From the NCBI GenBank assembly GCA_000469685.2, contig LS997562.1:11571514-11635513 (forward strand): 64,000 nt of DNA, read 5' to 3'. Source of the DNA: Haemonchus contortus (Eukaryota > Nematoda > Chromadorea > Rhabditida > Trichostrongylidae). The position numbers and the translations under genes were made by a program. This document shows, in pieces, positions 1-12,078 of the stretch (positions are counted from its first letter, which is position 1; every line of letters begins with the position of its first letter). The notes under the pieces were generated by a model. The model searched no databases. It worked only from the letters and a program-made list of their open reading frames with translations, and was not told the DNA's origin.

Positions 1-94
1 TAACGACATGCTTTTCTATGCTTTTTCGGTCCCATGATACATAAATTTATTCCTTTCTACCAAGAGTAAACACCATTACGTATTTTCAGAACGA

Positions 95-2276
95 ATGAGT
101 TCATTTTTCGGCTCCAGAGATAATTGTGATTATACAAAATGTTACTGCGAAGAGAATATCTACAGGTGTGCTGTTTACAATCGTTATTGGTATTCTTCAT
201 TTTTGCTGTCAACCGAAAAAAAATTGGTTTGTGGAACAAATTTTACCCATGTGGGTTCATTGTTCTTTGTAAGCTCTTCAGTGACGCTGAAGTGAAATAA
301 GTTGGGAAGATAGCAAATTGATCTGAAATCGTTAGAGAACATAGTCAGCTAGAGAAATTGAAAGCATTAACTCAGTGTCGTGCCGTTCGGACGACTTAAA
401 GGCCGCCTCGCCTGGGCGCGCGCGTAGTCCCGCCGGGAAGGCACCGTACGCCGCAGAGAGCTAGAGTTTGCCACGTGGCGGCGGACTCTAGCCGCTCTAG
501 GCGTTGCATCCTTCATTCCACCATCGTGTCAACGCCTCGGACGGCTGCTTTCTCGACTGCTCTTGTGCCTTCAACGTCAGCAACACCGACGAAGCCCCCG
601 ATGGGCTCTCAGTACCACTCGCATGCCATCTCTAGAGTGGTGACAAGCTGCAAGGATCGAAGTCGGATGGAACAACTGGAAGACGGTCCACTGCCATCAA
701 GGACCCGGATGCAGCGTAGCCCAAAAGGAGGTGGGAAGGCTTGGATGGAACCTGGTTGAGCTTGAGATCGGATCGTACCCCCAGACCGTAGGTTATAGTG
801 GGGTTTAATTCGTGTATATATTTTCTTGCTTTTTATTCATAGTATTTTTCTATAGTATTTGTTCACAGTATTTCCATAGTATTTTCATCCATTTATTCGT
901 ATTGCAATCAATATCATATCGACGTAGTATTCATAAAATGTATATCGTACAAGTGTGCTGGGGTTATACGTGGAATGCCAGTAACATCGGACATATCGCA
1001 GTTACTCTTAGTGCACAGAGGGTAGCACGTAGGCCACGGTGGAACCCCCTCGCCCAGTGTCCGAGGGAGCTCGGCACTGGGCCAGCAACCCCCCTTGTGT
1101 ACTGCGGAGGCAGTAACAACCCGAGGTCCCTGGCGTAGACACCGGGGCCGCAAGGCCTAACATGCCCGCGTGGCAGAGGGTGCCGAGCTTGCGAGCGCGC
1201 GTAAGACCTCGGTCATCATCACGCCGTCCCGACCGCCAGTCCGAGCGATCCACCGACGCATCGGGCGCTCGGCAGGGCGGCCCGGACGGCGCGACACTCA
1301 GCTAAATAGAACAGAGTTGAGAGTATAGTAGAGATGCCTGCAAAGTCCATGTTTCTCCTTGCAGACTTGGTGAGAGAATTCCATCGTCAGAGCAGCCGCG
1401 ATTCTCCGTGATCTTCATCTCAAATTCCCACAAATGCGTACCGCTGTTCTCGCAGGTAGCATCTGGTGAAAGGTTCGTTTATGAACACTTCATATACATA
1501 TATATTTACATGCTCTTCCTTACCTGGGCCTACTCCCTAACGAAGGGCTATAGGTGTATTCCTCTTTTCAAGTAGGTTGTACATGAACTCCTGAAGGGGA
1601 GGGGACGTCATACCATTTTTTTATGGGTCGATCGCTGTTTATAATAACCCTTAGAAATGAGCCCATTTTCTTTCTTCTTAGTGATTCGTTGTTTATCAAA
1701 GAGGTTGGTTTATATTGGGCGGTTTCTTTAATGTTTACCGCATTGTTTTTCAACAAGTTTACCTGTTTCATGAATTACGCTGATGTTCAGGCCTTTTGTG
1801 CTGTGGGACTATCATGTTGTCATGTTGGAACAGCTAGACGACGGCGGTGCTCTGGTCTGGGATTTGGACACCCTTCTGCCGTTCCCGTGTAGTTTCGATG
1901 AGTATTGGATTGGAAGTATCCAGCCCGAGGAGTGGACCATTCCACCTCAGTACGGCAGGTGAATAATCCGGTGTTGCCAGCAACACAAAATTTGCTCATA
2001 TTTTTCACTTTTAGGTGTTTCCGGGTCATCCCATGTGCTGAGTATTTGACTCATTTTTCAAGCGATCGATCGCATATGAAATCTGAAAATGGAGCCTGGT
2101 TGTCTCCTCCACCAGAATGGGACCCGATTTTGAAGAACGGTTTGAACAACATTCATGACTTTATCTGTATGGATCCAGATGTGTTGGCCGATATAAGTGC
2201 TGTGTATGATGAGAAAGATATGTATCGACGGTATTCTAGGAAACCAGTTTGTGATAGTCTCGAAGTCTATGCCTAG
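95..2276 (+). CDS. NTAQ1: Protein N-terminal glutamine amidohydrolase (WDYHV family)
   Basis: Converts N-terminal glutamine of proteins to glutamate, the first step of the Arg/N-degron route for such substrates, in cytosol and nucleus. Exons: 95-165, 1365-1472, 1791-1958, 2015-2276; all phases fit and give 202 residues (human protein about 205). Visible motifs are CYCEEN with the expected catalytic Cys18, the family signature WDYHV (His68) and WDLDTLLPFPC (Asp84), then SSDRSHMK and the C-terminal FICMDPDV block. The ATG at 95 follows a TATTTTCAG acceptor by six bases, suggesting trans-splicing. The exon 2 donor at 1472 was preferred over an earlier GT at 1456 because only it keeps frame with exon 3. 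Intron 1 (1.2 kb) holds GC-rich repeat material. The gene is easily missed because no exon gives a long ORF. Assignment is strong; exon ends are by eye. Confidence 0.9.
166..1364. repeat. GC-rich insertion in NTAQ1 intron 1
   Basis: This intron carries two GC-rich islands (about 380-780 and 930-1310) in otherwise AT-rich DNA, separated by a T-rich run with repeated TATTTTC/CATAGTATTTTC. A 94-codon ORF at 475-759 has no family I recognise. The second island contains a stem-loop at 1052-1082. The pattern suggests retroelement or other repeat debris, but I cannot name the family. Confidence 0.45.
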
Positions 2277-2998
2277 TCAAGTAGTATCTTACCTATGGAT
2301 GCCTATCTATTATCATTTTTTGTGGTGACGGATACGGGCTTAATTAGGTTCTAATTAATTTTCGATAGCATTTTGACCTTTTTAGGACGTGTTTTAGATG
2401 TTTCGTAACGGAGAGGAGCTGTTCCCTTCGCTATTTTCATGGCATATGTAGAGTTTCTCATCCATTCTTCAGTTGATATTTTTGTTTTCCCTCTTTTTCG
2501 CTTCTCATTTCCGTGTCCATTCTCTTCAAGAGGCTCGTCAACATGTCGACAGGAAGCGTGGATCGCCTTATGGACTTCTCTGTTATCTCAGCTTCTTCGC
2601 CACTATGCAAGTAGCTCTCGACAATCTATTTTAACTGAGTTCTCCAACCTCTGATGCCTTCTGGCGAGAGATTCTCAGTACTCTGAAATAGCTCAAAAAC
2701 TTGTGAACATGAAAAAGCTTAAACGTGAACAGCCTTGCAGCCTTTCTAGGCTTCATTCTTCTAGCTGTATCTTCATCAAATCCTAAATATTGCATAGTTG
2801 AGAGGTTCCAGGTAATTTCTTCGTTCATTCGATGCGGGTATACGACAGATGGAAAATTATTCATTGGATATTGTGATTCTGATCGATTCATTCGTAATTG
2901 ATTGTGTCTTAGAGGCTAATGAAAATTTCATTATAAAAGTGTTGTGTGACCAAATATCATCGATCCTGTTGAGATGTATTGTGCTAAAACATCAGTAA

Positions 2999-3260
2999 CG
3001 GGTTAACCCATTGTCGAGCGCGTGGCCCGCCGGCGGGCCACACCATATCGTGCCCCTGCAGTATTTATATTATTTATCAAGTGTCTTATATTTTTTGTCT
3101 GTATTTTTTTATGTTTTGAAGTATCAGGTTAGCTCACAACCATCTAGAGAATCTTGAGGCATCGCGGTCCGGGAATTATTCACTTCCAACTACAGTTATA
3201 AAAGAAATTAAAAGTTAATGTAAAGATAATGTAAAAGGCGAGGTCGCCAATGGGTTAAGC
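2999..3260. repeat. Short inverted-repeat element with GC palindrome (MITE-like)
   Basis: The ends read GGGTTAACCCATTG on the left and CAATGGGTTAA on the right in opposite orientation. Just inside the left end lies a perfect 20-bp palindrome (3022-3041, GTGGCCCGCC and its reverse complement). The interior is AT-rich. This layout fits a small non-autonomous DNA transposon or foldback repeat; no transposase is present. Confidence 0.5.
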
Positions 3261-6200
3261 GGTCGCACTAGACCGGTAGATTGAGCTTGTCGCGAACCCA
3301 TCCTTTCTATGATGACTGTTCATTTTTAATGGAGAAATCAGCGACTCCCTATTGTTGATGAGCAAACCTGCTCTTCGCGCGGCTCAGCTTACATCAGGGC
3401 AGCGCGTAACACGACACTTTTACATCAGGGCAGGACGGAGAGCGCAGACAGCACCAGCATCGTTTCGATAGGCGGCGGTGTGTCCAATGGCGTAATGCTG
3501 CACCCCTGCGAGTTTATTATGATTGGGGAGTACAATGGGTACAGCCACTAGCCACTACCGTAGTCGTCGTTCTGGGAACAAGTTCTGGGTCTGTACCAGA
3601 ATCTGTCAGGTCTATCAGAAGGCCTTCCGTTCCTCCATGGTGATCTAGGAGTAATGCTGTTTGGAAGAGCAGAAGCACCGATTCTTCAATCTGCTGATCA
3701 CGGCAAATCATTGAATGGGCTAAATACTTTTTTAAACACTACCACGAATCTGAATAAGTAGCAAAAGCGTGGCGTATCCCGAAGAAGTTTTGACAGAAGC
3801 CAACAGCCACTTAATTTTCATTTTTACGTCTCAATGTCAAGAAATAGATTGCCATTGTCAACACAGCGTTGTGAGATTAGTTTCACGGCTTGTTCCTGAC
3901 TGGGCTTGGCTGACCATCTTGACGACAGGGCGGCGCCCAGACCGGTTTCCGACCAGTCGGGCGATGGACATCGCTAACACGACCTGGGTGAACGATCGAT
4001 AGAACTTCCGAGAAATTTTGCGCTGCTCCTTTCATTCAGCTAGCGCTTTTCATCTTCATCGATTAAACAAGCAAAAGGGTACATTCCGTCTCAAACTGAC
4101 CGCTCCTTTTTTTTGTTGCCTACTTCTCTAATGTTTCCGTACTCGGGAGCCCATGAGACTGTTAAAATATCGACTTATTTTGGAAGCAATATTTTGTGGC
4201 TTTCCATCGCTGACATCCACGTTTATGCTTTCCGCGTTAGCGCCTTTCCGCTCAGTCAGTTTCTCAACATTCGTAGCTTTCTGAATTAAGGGCGATCAGC
4301 TCAGCTCAGAGTTTTTCACAGTTCATACTTCTGTTTTACATTCTGCCATAGCTATGACGAATTCGTGCAAGAACTTTCTTATGATCAACGTATCGAATAG
4401 TTTTCGGACCTAATGACCTTCCTGTCATAAGCTCATAATGCCCTGTGAATTATGAACATCATGTGAGTTATGAGCAGCAATTGGAGCAGCATGAAGTATG
4501 CCGTGATTAGCCCATATGGGAACGCCAACGATATTTTTCCAAGATCTATTGGAGCTCTTAGGCTATTCGACAGTTCTTGGTCTTCCCAGATTTCATAGTA
4601 GGAGAAATGTGGAAGTTAAGCTTTAATCTGTGTCTCAAAATAGTTTTGAAGTTCATGGAAAGATGTGTAATCGATATTAACCTTTTCAAGGTTCAAGGGT
4701 TGCAATCGATCATACGCACGCAAAATCAATAATTATTTTGAAGTATACTCGCAACATTAGTGGCTAAAGATTATGTATAAAATTATTTATTCAATAATTT
4801 ACTACTAATGTGAGGTGAATTGACTTCTCAACTACGACGGGAACTTTAGAGCTTCTATCCAGTCTCACAATTCCATAAATTCTGAGCAGATTTTCACTGC
4901 TCAGTTCCAATTCGTGATGCCCCTATACCCTCGAGTTTTATTGAAAATCGTAATGGGATTTGAATACTTCTGTGGGGTATAGAAGAATGTATTACCGCCA
5001 GACTTGAGAAGCCAATGTTTCCTTTTTCCAGATGGGTCCCATACTAGCTTGGTCACCATTCTTGGGCTATGTGTTTAGGAGCGGTGTCATTCACCTCTGT
5101 ACCACCTCAATTCGGACATATCATCTGTCTTCCCGTTGAACATCTATTTCCTCGAGCGGGCGCCAGTAACGTCTCCATTCGTCCTTGTCTCGAGTCATAA
5201 TAGTCCAGTGAATTGTCTTCGCTCGAGGAAAACAAGGCATTGCTTTCTTTTGTTCGGAGATTCCTGAAAAATTCCGACATGGCGTTGACGTTCGTCCTAC
5301 TGTTCATTTGTCGTCCTGAGTTATCCAGTCAATAATCACCCCGGTTTAATGACCATCAAAAAATCGCATGGCGGCCAATCTGGTCTTATACTACTTGGCA
5401 CGTGAGCCATCATTGATCCTGATCTTATTTCAATGACGGTATTTGGAACACCGGTTTCCCCTCCGCTCTTACGTGCAGTGAGAAATTTCAAGCATTGCCT
5501 TCTACATATTCTAGACCTATGATATTGTTATATCTGCAAAGTGTTGCATGTTGCAAAGAAACAAGAGAGTGTGACTTTTTCACCTCCTTTTCAAGGCTTT
5601 ATGAAGGTTTATTCATACTTTTTCAGTCGGTGAACTCCGTCTTTGAAGTTTACCCACTTGTCTACCGAGCATAGTGGAGTGGGATGTGAAACGGACAGAG
5701 CTTAAGCGTCTAGCCCTCCTACTTGGCATTACTGAAGAAACTCTTTGTTCGTAAAGTTGCGGGTACGAGGCTCCGACGGAGAACAAATGAAAAGTGGTTT
5801 TTACTTCAAGCTCCTTTCACTTGGTCTTTGACAATCCAACTATCCCTTGCCACTTTGAATGGAAACGAACATGTGGCGCATCCTAGAAAGAAACCGAATA
5901 GTGATTCGTGATTCATCCACATACCTTCTGTTATCTCATCTGATCCATAGCGCCCAATCTATGAGTAGGCAAAACATTTGGCAGGACAGTGGATCTCAGA
6001 AGACATAATGACAGCTCCCTCCAACTCCATACCGTGTTCTGAACGGTTCCATCTAGCACTTTTTTCCTAACCATGAAGTTAGGTGGCAATCATCGTAGAC
6101 CAACTAAAGACAGCTTTCGGCCCTCATCCGTGGAAAATAGAACCCTATATCCTTCCTTCGTGGTCGAAAAACTAGTAGACCGATATTGTGGAGGCATCGA

Positions 6201-9200
6201 CAAGTTAGCAAGTACCGTTCCCAACCCTTGTCTGCCAACACCACCGACACGATGATATGATCGTGTGAAACCGATCAGCTATCATTTTCGCTAGCTTGGA
6301 AGAATTTAAGCCGTTCTAACTAGCTATGATTAAGTGTGAGTGTAAAAGAGTACGTTGCCGTTCCGCCGATCGTCAAAATAGGCCACAACGCGAACCTGCT
6401 CCGTGAAGACGACGGCGAAGGTGACTCAGATGTTCTCGCTCCACAACGCGCAGACATCCAACTGTCACAGTATTCTCTGAATTATCGCTTTTTCTCATAT
6501 TCATCGCTCTCAATGCTGAGTTGCTCTGCAGAACCCTTGATTCTGATCTATCCACGATTCTTTTCTTCTAGTCGATAGATGAATCATCGGCAGTTGGTTC
6601 TGCTCCAAGATACGTTTTGGAAGAATTATTCTTCACTTTAGGCCAGGTCTACGGATCTGCTTAGTCATCATATATTTGATTGGAGCATAGTTTTTGCTGG
6701 AACTTCAGAAACTCTGCAAATCATTCGATGTGCACAATTCTGCAAACCTTTTTAATCAATATAAGTTGGTTTTTCTTTCATCAGAACAATTCTCAAAGGC
6801 GCAAAGAATGTCTCCGAAATATCCACCTAGAATGAATCTCAATAGTTGCGCTGCATGCCCCGCCCAGAGGTGGATGAGTTTAAAGGAACAGCTCACGTTT
6901 AGAATGGTTTTTAGCGGAACCTGTGACACTTGAGGATAGTCTTGAGAAGGCCGTCGGGTCGAAAAACGGTCGAATAGGGCGTAATAAGGACCCGAAACCG
7001 GCTTAGCCGACGAACATACCCAAGGCGGACGAGTTTTTAAGCGTTGTATAATCTGAAAGAGTTACACTATCCGCACCGAGACCCTCACATTGCACGTAGG
7101 TAGCTTGCTGCAGCCAGCTGTATGCCATATTCTCATCGTCGCACTATTCTCGTCCGAACCCTAATTTTACTACAATTTTGGAGCCTTATATTTCTCCAAA
7201 TACGCCTTTTTTCACGTTTTACTTTTACAGTACTATGGACTATCACATAGTTCACTGTGCCTTTAGGGCTTTGTATTGGCTGCATCATTCACAAGGGACA
7301 GCATGTTGCAAAGTCGAACAACTGGTCGTGACCGATAATGACAGCGAAAGGCAATGCGGGTACTTTTGGCTCAATGTAGCCAGATCCCTACGCAACTGCA
7401 ACAACTGTAATCTCGTCCGGACACCGATTCCGTAGCATTGCCGCTACGACCATCTCGTACAACTCCTAACTTTATTACTATTTTAAAGAACCTATGTATT
7501 CCGCAAATTCTGCCGATTTTGTCGCTTTTCTTGCCGCATCCACCACTCCTCACCAACACTTTCGCTTTTCACTCAAACGGATAAAAAAAAGTAACTGAAA
7601 CGTGACTGTATTTCGGTTTTTAATGGCAGTAATGCGTACTCGTGTGTTTTTTTTTCATCAATCAAAGTCTGGTTTGGTCTTTCTGAGGTGTATCTAACTT
7701 GCAAGGTGCTACGTACTGTACAGCCTCTTCAAGATGAGCCATGTATTCGATTTTTGTTAGGATCGTTGAACCTTCCCATGTAAAATAGGCCTATGCAATG
7801 ATGCAATGGCCTGACTGTATCCTAAGAAAAAGAAAAAAATCGAAATGTTATTATTCCCTACCATGATCGGTTACATTGATTTTGACAAAACCTGATTTGC
7901 AACCAAGTCCATAGAGTACTTTTTATGCAAAATTCGAGTAAGTAGAATACTAAGAATTACTAACTAGGAATAGAAAAATTTTCAAACAAGACCGCAACTA
8001 TGGATGTTTATCAGCCTTCACGTCGATGCCGACCACGACCGTATCGTTTACCCTTTATTTATAGAAGTTAGCTGAAACACTTGACTATTCCCCTCGGTTT
8101 AACCGACATGTTAATTTGTTTGTAGTGCTGCCATGGGATGAACACATCCCGGTTGTTGCTCCATCAAAGGCGATCTAGGCTTTCATTCCGAGTTGTCCAA
8201 TTGATACATGACCCATCTGAAGGGATAACTGCAATGAAATGTGCATCTGCTAAATATACGAAGTCATTCTATAGGCTGAATACACATTGAATCTACAGAA
8301 CTCTACTTTTGAGTGAGGTCCGAGTGCATCATTTGGGCAACATGAAAAGACTCAGTGGAAGCTGGAAAAACGCCCGATTTTCTCTTTCCTCTTTCTAGTT
8401 TTCAATACGCTAGTTTGACCTGGATTCATGGAAGGTTCGATTCTGCTGGTGAGCAAACTCTACGGGAAATTCAGCAGTTTCAATCTGACCATCACGCGGG
8501 CGGTCGTCCTGGTGTTCGTTTGATGCCACGCAACCGTTTGACACTGCGACGACACCAGGACTACGCCAGAGACCTAGCCCTTGTCTACCTTTCAAAGTGC
8601 TTGGATTTGTAGCCGTTTTTTGATGTCTTGATGTAAATTTGGTGACTGGGTGCGAATGGGTGTGGCTAAATTGCTGCCTTTTTTGTTTTTTGTAAGTTGG
8701 TGTTCTACTGAAATGTCACGTTTTATTTTGGATAAATAATCTCAGAATACCTCATTACCGCTCTCCAGAACCAATCCCATTCACGAAAACAGTGCTCTCC
8801 ATCTTCTCAATTTCTGCTATACTTTATTGCATTTGCAAAGTATACAACATAATTAGGAATTAGAAAAGGTGATGAGCATAGGTTCCTCCACATTCAATGG
8901 TTGAGCATTTGCAAAAGGGGCCGTCACTAAAGGTATCGCCCTGCTTGGTTTCACTACAACTTCCATCCACACAAAATCGCTTTATTGTCCTATAATTGGT
9001 TTAGAGGTTGGAATATAGAGCCAGCCTGTGTAGGTTGCAAGTACGTTATGAGTAGCTATTCAGGTCCTGCTATGTTCTGAACTGAAGAGAAGGCGCCTGG
9101 CACGTCTGGAACGGAAGTGAGGTAGTACCTAGTGGCAACCTGTTATGCATGTAGTCCTAGGATCGTATCCAGGATCGCGATATTCTGAGACCTAAAACAA

Positions 9201-10500
9201 TGAAGCCTTTCACTACTTCGAGATCTAGTTGATTATCCGATGATTAGTACCAGAATCGTCTGGGAAATCAAAGCGCTGACTCAGACATCGGCTATCCACC
9301 GAAGTCATTATTTCAGACCGTAGCCTACGCATTAAAAACTCTACTACGATTCTGATCGAGATTGAATGCGGAGGTACATCCCAGAACAGAATTGAACAAC
9401 CCCACAAAAATTTCTCCATTGACTTTAATAAGCGGAGGAGACCGGCCGCCAAAACTGCACAGGTCTTACCAACTTAGTGCCAACTTGTCAAAAGACTTTA
9501 ATTCTTTGATGATAGCCATGGTTGTGATCGGGCACATTAGGACAGCTTGCACTAAGTGATTTGCCATCGTTCTACCAAAATCTGCGCAATTTCTCGATTT
9601 GTGTCGGAATTGATTATTTCGCGTGAGGCAGATGCTCTAATGAAAACCGGTTCACACAACCATCACATCTCACCCGACAGCATACTCGAATACGCATTTT
9701 GCATAGTTCCTATTTCCGATCCGTTGAAAACGTTCAACGACTACCTTCGTTGATACCCCCATATCATCTCAGAGCCGTCACACTTACACTAGCACTCAAA
9801 AGTCTTCGGTCAAGTGCTTCTTCAGCTGTGCTTTTCAGTCGTAACTGCTTTCCTACTTGATGTAATTATGCAAAATTCCAATATGTATAACATGGGTGTA
9901 TTGTGAATATTTACCACTACTAGCCTGCAATCTGATCATGTTCCAGATATCCCGAAGGGCTTGAACTCAAATTTAACTGGAAATACGAATGATGGCCCTT
10001 TTGGCATTTCTTTCCTTCCTGCCATGTCTGAAGTGTACGAGCGCTAATGCCAATACATGAGATAAACGCATATAAGGTGCGAATCATTGCAGACGTCACT
10101 AACTTTGCTGTTAGCGAAATCTGCTGTCGCATAGACCCCTTGCTTTTAGTTATGTAATTGTTGCTGTTTTGCAATCAAATAGTGTTGGATAGTGGGAAAT
10201 ATGTTTCAGTTCAACATATCCAAATTTCATGCAATTTGGTCTAATAAGAAAAAAGTTATGAACGAAAAAGGGCACAAGAGCGTTTGGCCAAAGACTTTTG
10301 AGCGCTACTGTACATTTGTGCCCTCTTTAGACCCTTCATTTACCGTACAATCAGCAATTCTATATTCCTTCTTAAGTTCACTACGCTAGGGCCCATTAGG
10401 AGCCCTCAGTGATCGTCTGTGTTGGTTGAAGCTCACATTGAGGAATATTGTGCCATTTGCATTACATCGTATGGATTTTGAGTATTATAGCTACCTAAAA

Positions 10501-10781
10501 GTGGTCCACAAGCAAGTGGGGCACTATCTCACACTCATAGTCACGGGTTCGGGTCCCGGCTCAATACTCGCGTAGATTATCCAGGCCTGCCATCTTTCCA
10601 GGGTCGCCTAATTGGTATCAGATTGTCTGGGAGGATGGAAGCACTGTCTCGGTACATTAGCTGGCCACCATAAGTCACTGTATGAAGTACTGAACTCTTC
10701 AAAGCGCTACTATGATTCTGAATGGGAATCGAATGCTGTGCGCATTTCAAAAGTGGGACTGTTTAACGTCAAGAAACTTTA
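10501..10781 (+). repeat. tRNA-derived SINE, copy A (diverged)
   Basis: Shares its whole layout with the better preserved copy at 26875-27182: a tRNA-like head with a box-B-like GGTTCGGGTCCCGG, a central block containing GTCTGGGAGGATGGAAGCACTG and GCTGGCCACC, then TACTATGATTCTGAATGG and a tail ending AACTTTA. It lies upstream of the kinase gene. Substitutions throughout suggest an old copy. Confidence 0.75.
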
Positions 10782-12078
10782 TCCTTCATGTTTTCTGTAG
10801 GAGTGCTATGCGTACTCTCTGTCTACTCTGCTGCTCATGTTCTCTATAAATAGAAACAAATACCGCCTTGAATTGCTTTGACTCTGTTTTTTCTGCAACC
10901 TGCTACTTATGTTCAGACTGTTCTGTACATATGTCTAGTTTTGGCAGAACGTTGCCTATAAATTTCGTTCCTTTTTGTAGTTCGAGGGCATTGTCGTGAT
11001 TAATGAGTTTGCGGAGAGAATCGGACAATCTCTGCAATGTTTGAAGTTGTAGAGATTCCTGTCGTACTTTTATACTTCATTTTACTGAAGCAGTATAAGA
11101 TTGCCGTTTATTTTTTGGCTAGTTCGTTTCAGAAACAAGCAATAACTGACGTTATTCCAGTTTCGGGTCGATCAAGAGAGTCCATAACTAAAAACGGAGG
11201 AAAACTAACGGAAGTATACCTATAACTGGCTCCAGAGCTCGTAAAAGCATTTTCTTTGCGTAGTAATCTGAACAAAATGTATCGAACGATCAGAAATCCT
11301 TTGAATCTTTTATGCATGGCGCATTCCAGAGAGAATGCACTATCCTACTCGTTTGACCCAGTTCAACTTCATTTCGTAGTAGTATAGGTCTCCTTGAAGA
11401 GAGTGGAATCAAACGGAGAAACTTAAAAGGATCCACAGGGTATTCAAGAAGGGTAGATGTGAAATAAGTGCAACCTACGGAAACCCGACAGTAACGTATG
11501 AAGATCTTCCCGAGCAGGAGTTCTGTTCCCTCTAACTAGCAATAATCGATCTATGTTTAAGGGAATTTCCACCGTATGTCCTATGTTTGCTGAGAGGTCG
11601 TACTTAATGTCAACTACAATTCCTCTGATGAAAATCGTGTTTCTTACAAGCTGTGTATACCACTATGATTCCTCAGAATAGTGATGTTCCATTTTTATTA
11701 AAAGGTGAGCAGGAAAACTGGACTCTACTCCCCGAAATTTCAAATCGATAAAGTAAGTAATTTTGCAGCTACATATTCCAAAACGGTCCTGTCCATCCAT
11801 CCTCTACCTTGGTGTAGTAGGAAATTCTCAAATTGACAGGCTCCTACACTGTCGTTGTGTGCCATGCGAGCGATTCTCCCTCAGGATCGTAAAGCCGTTT
11901 GAATGTGCTCCTCATCTACAACTTCCATGACAACACAGTTTTTTTGGCGAACTTACTATCTGATCGTCTGATATCCTTCTTTATTGACTCGATATCTTTG
12001 AAACCAATCCGTCGCGCCGTTCAGCAACATCCTGTAAAAAATCTTTTTGCTGGAATCCATATTAACATTCCTTCAGAA

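Larger units (their letters stand above)
2277..12078. other. Intergenic region, no supported gene
   Basis: About 9.8 kb between the NTAQ1 stop and the first exon I can support for the kinase. ORFs of 60-90 codons on both strands (for example 6336-6578, 8355-8612 and 9920-10174) show no domain I recognise, no consistent splice partners and no codon pattern distinct from background. Undetected 5' exons of the kinase could lie here. The region holds a palindromic TIR-like repeat (2999-3260) and one SINE copy (10501-10781). Confidence 0.55.
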
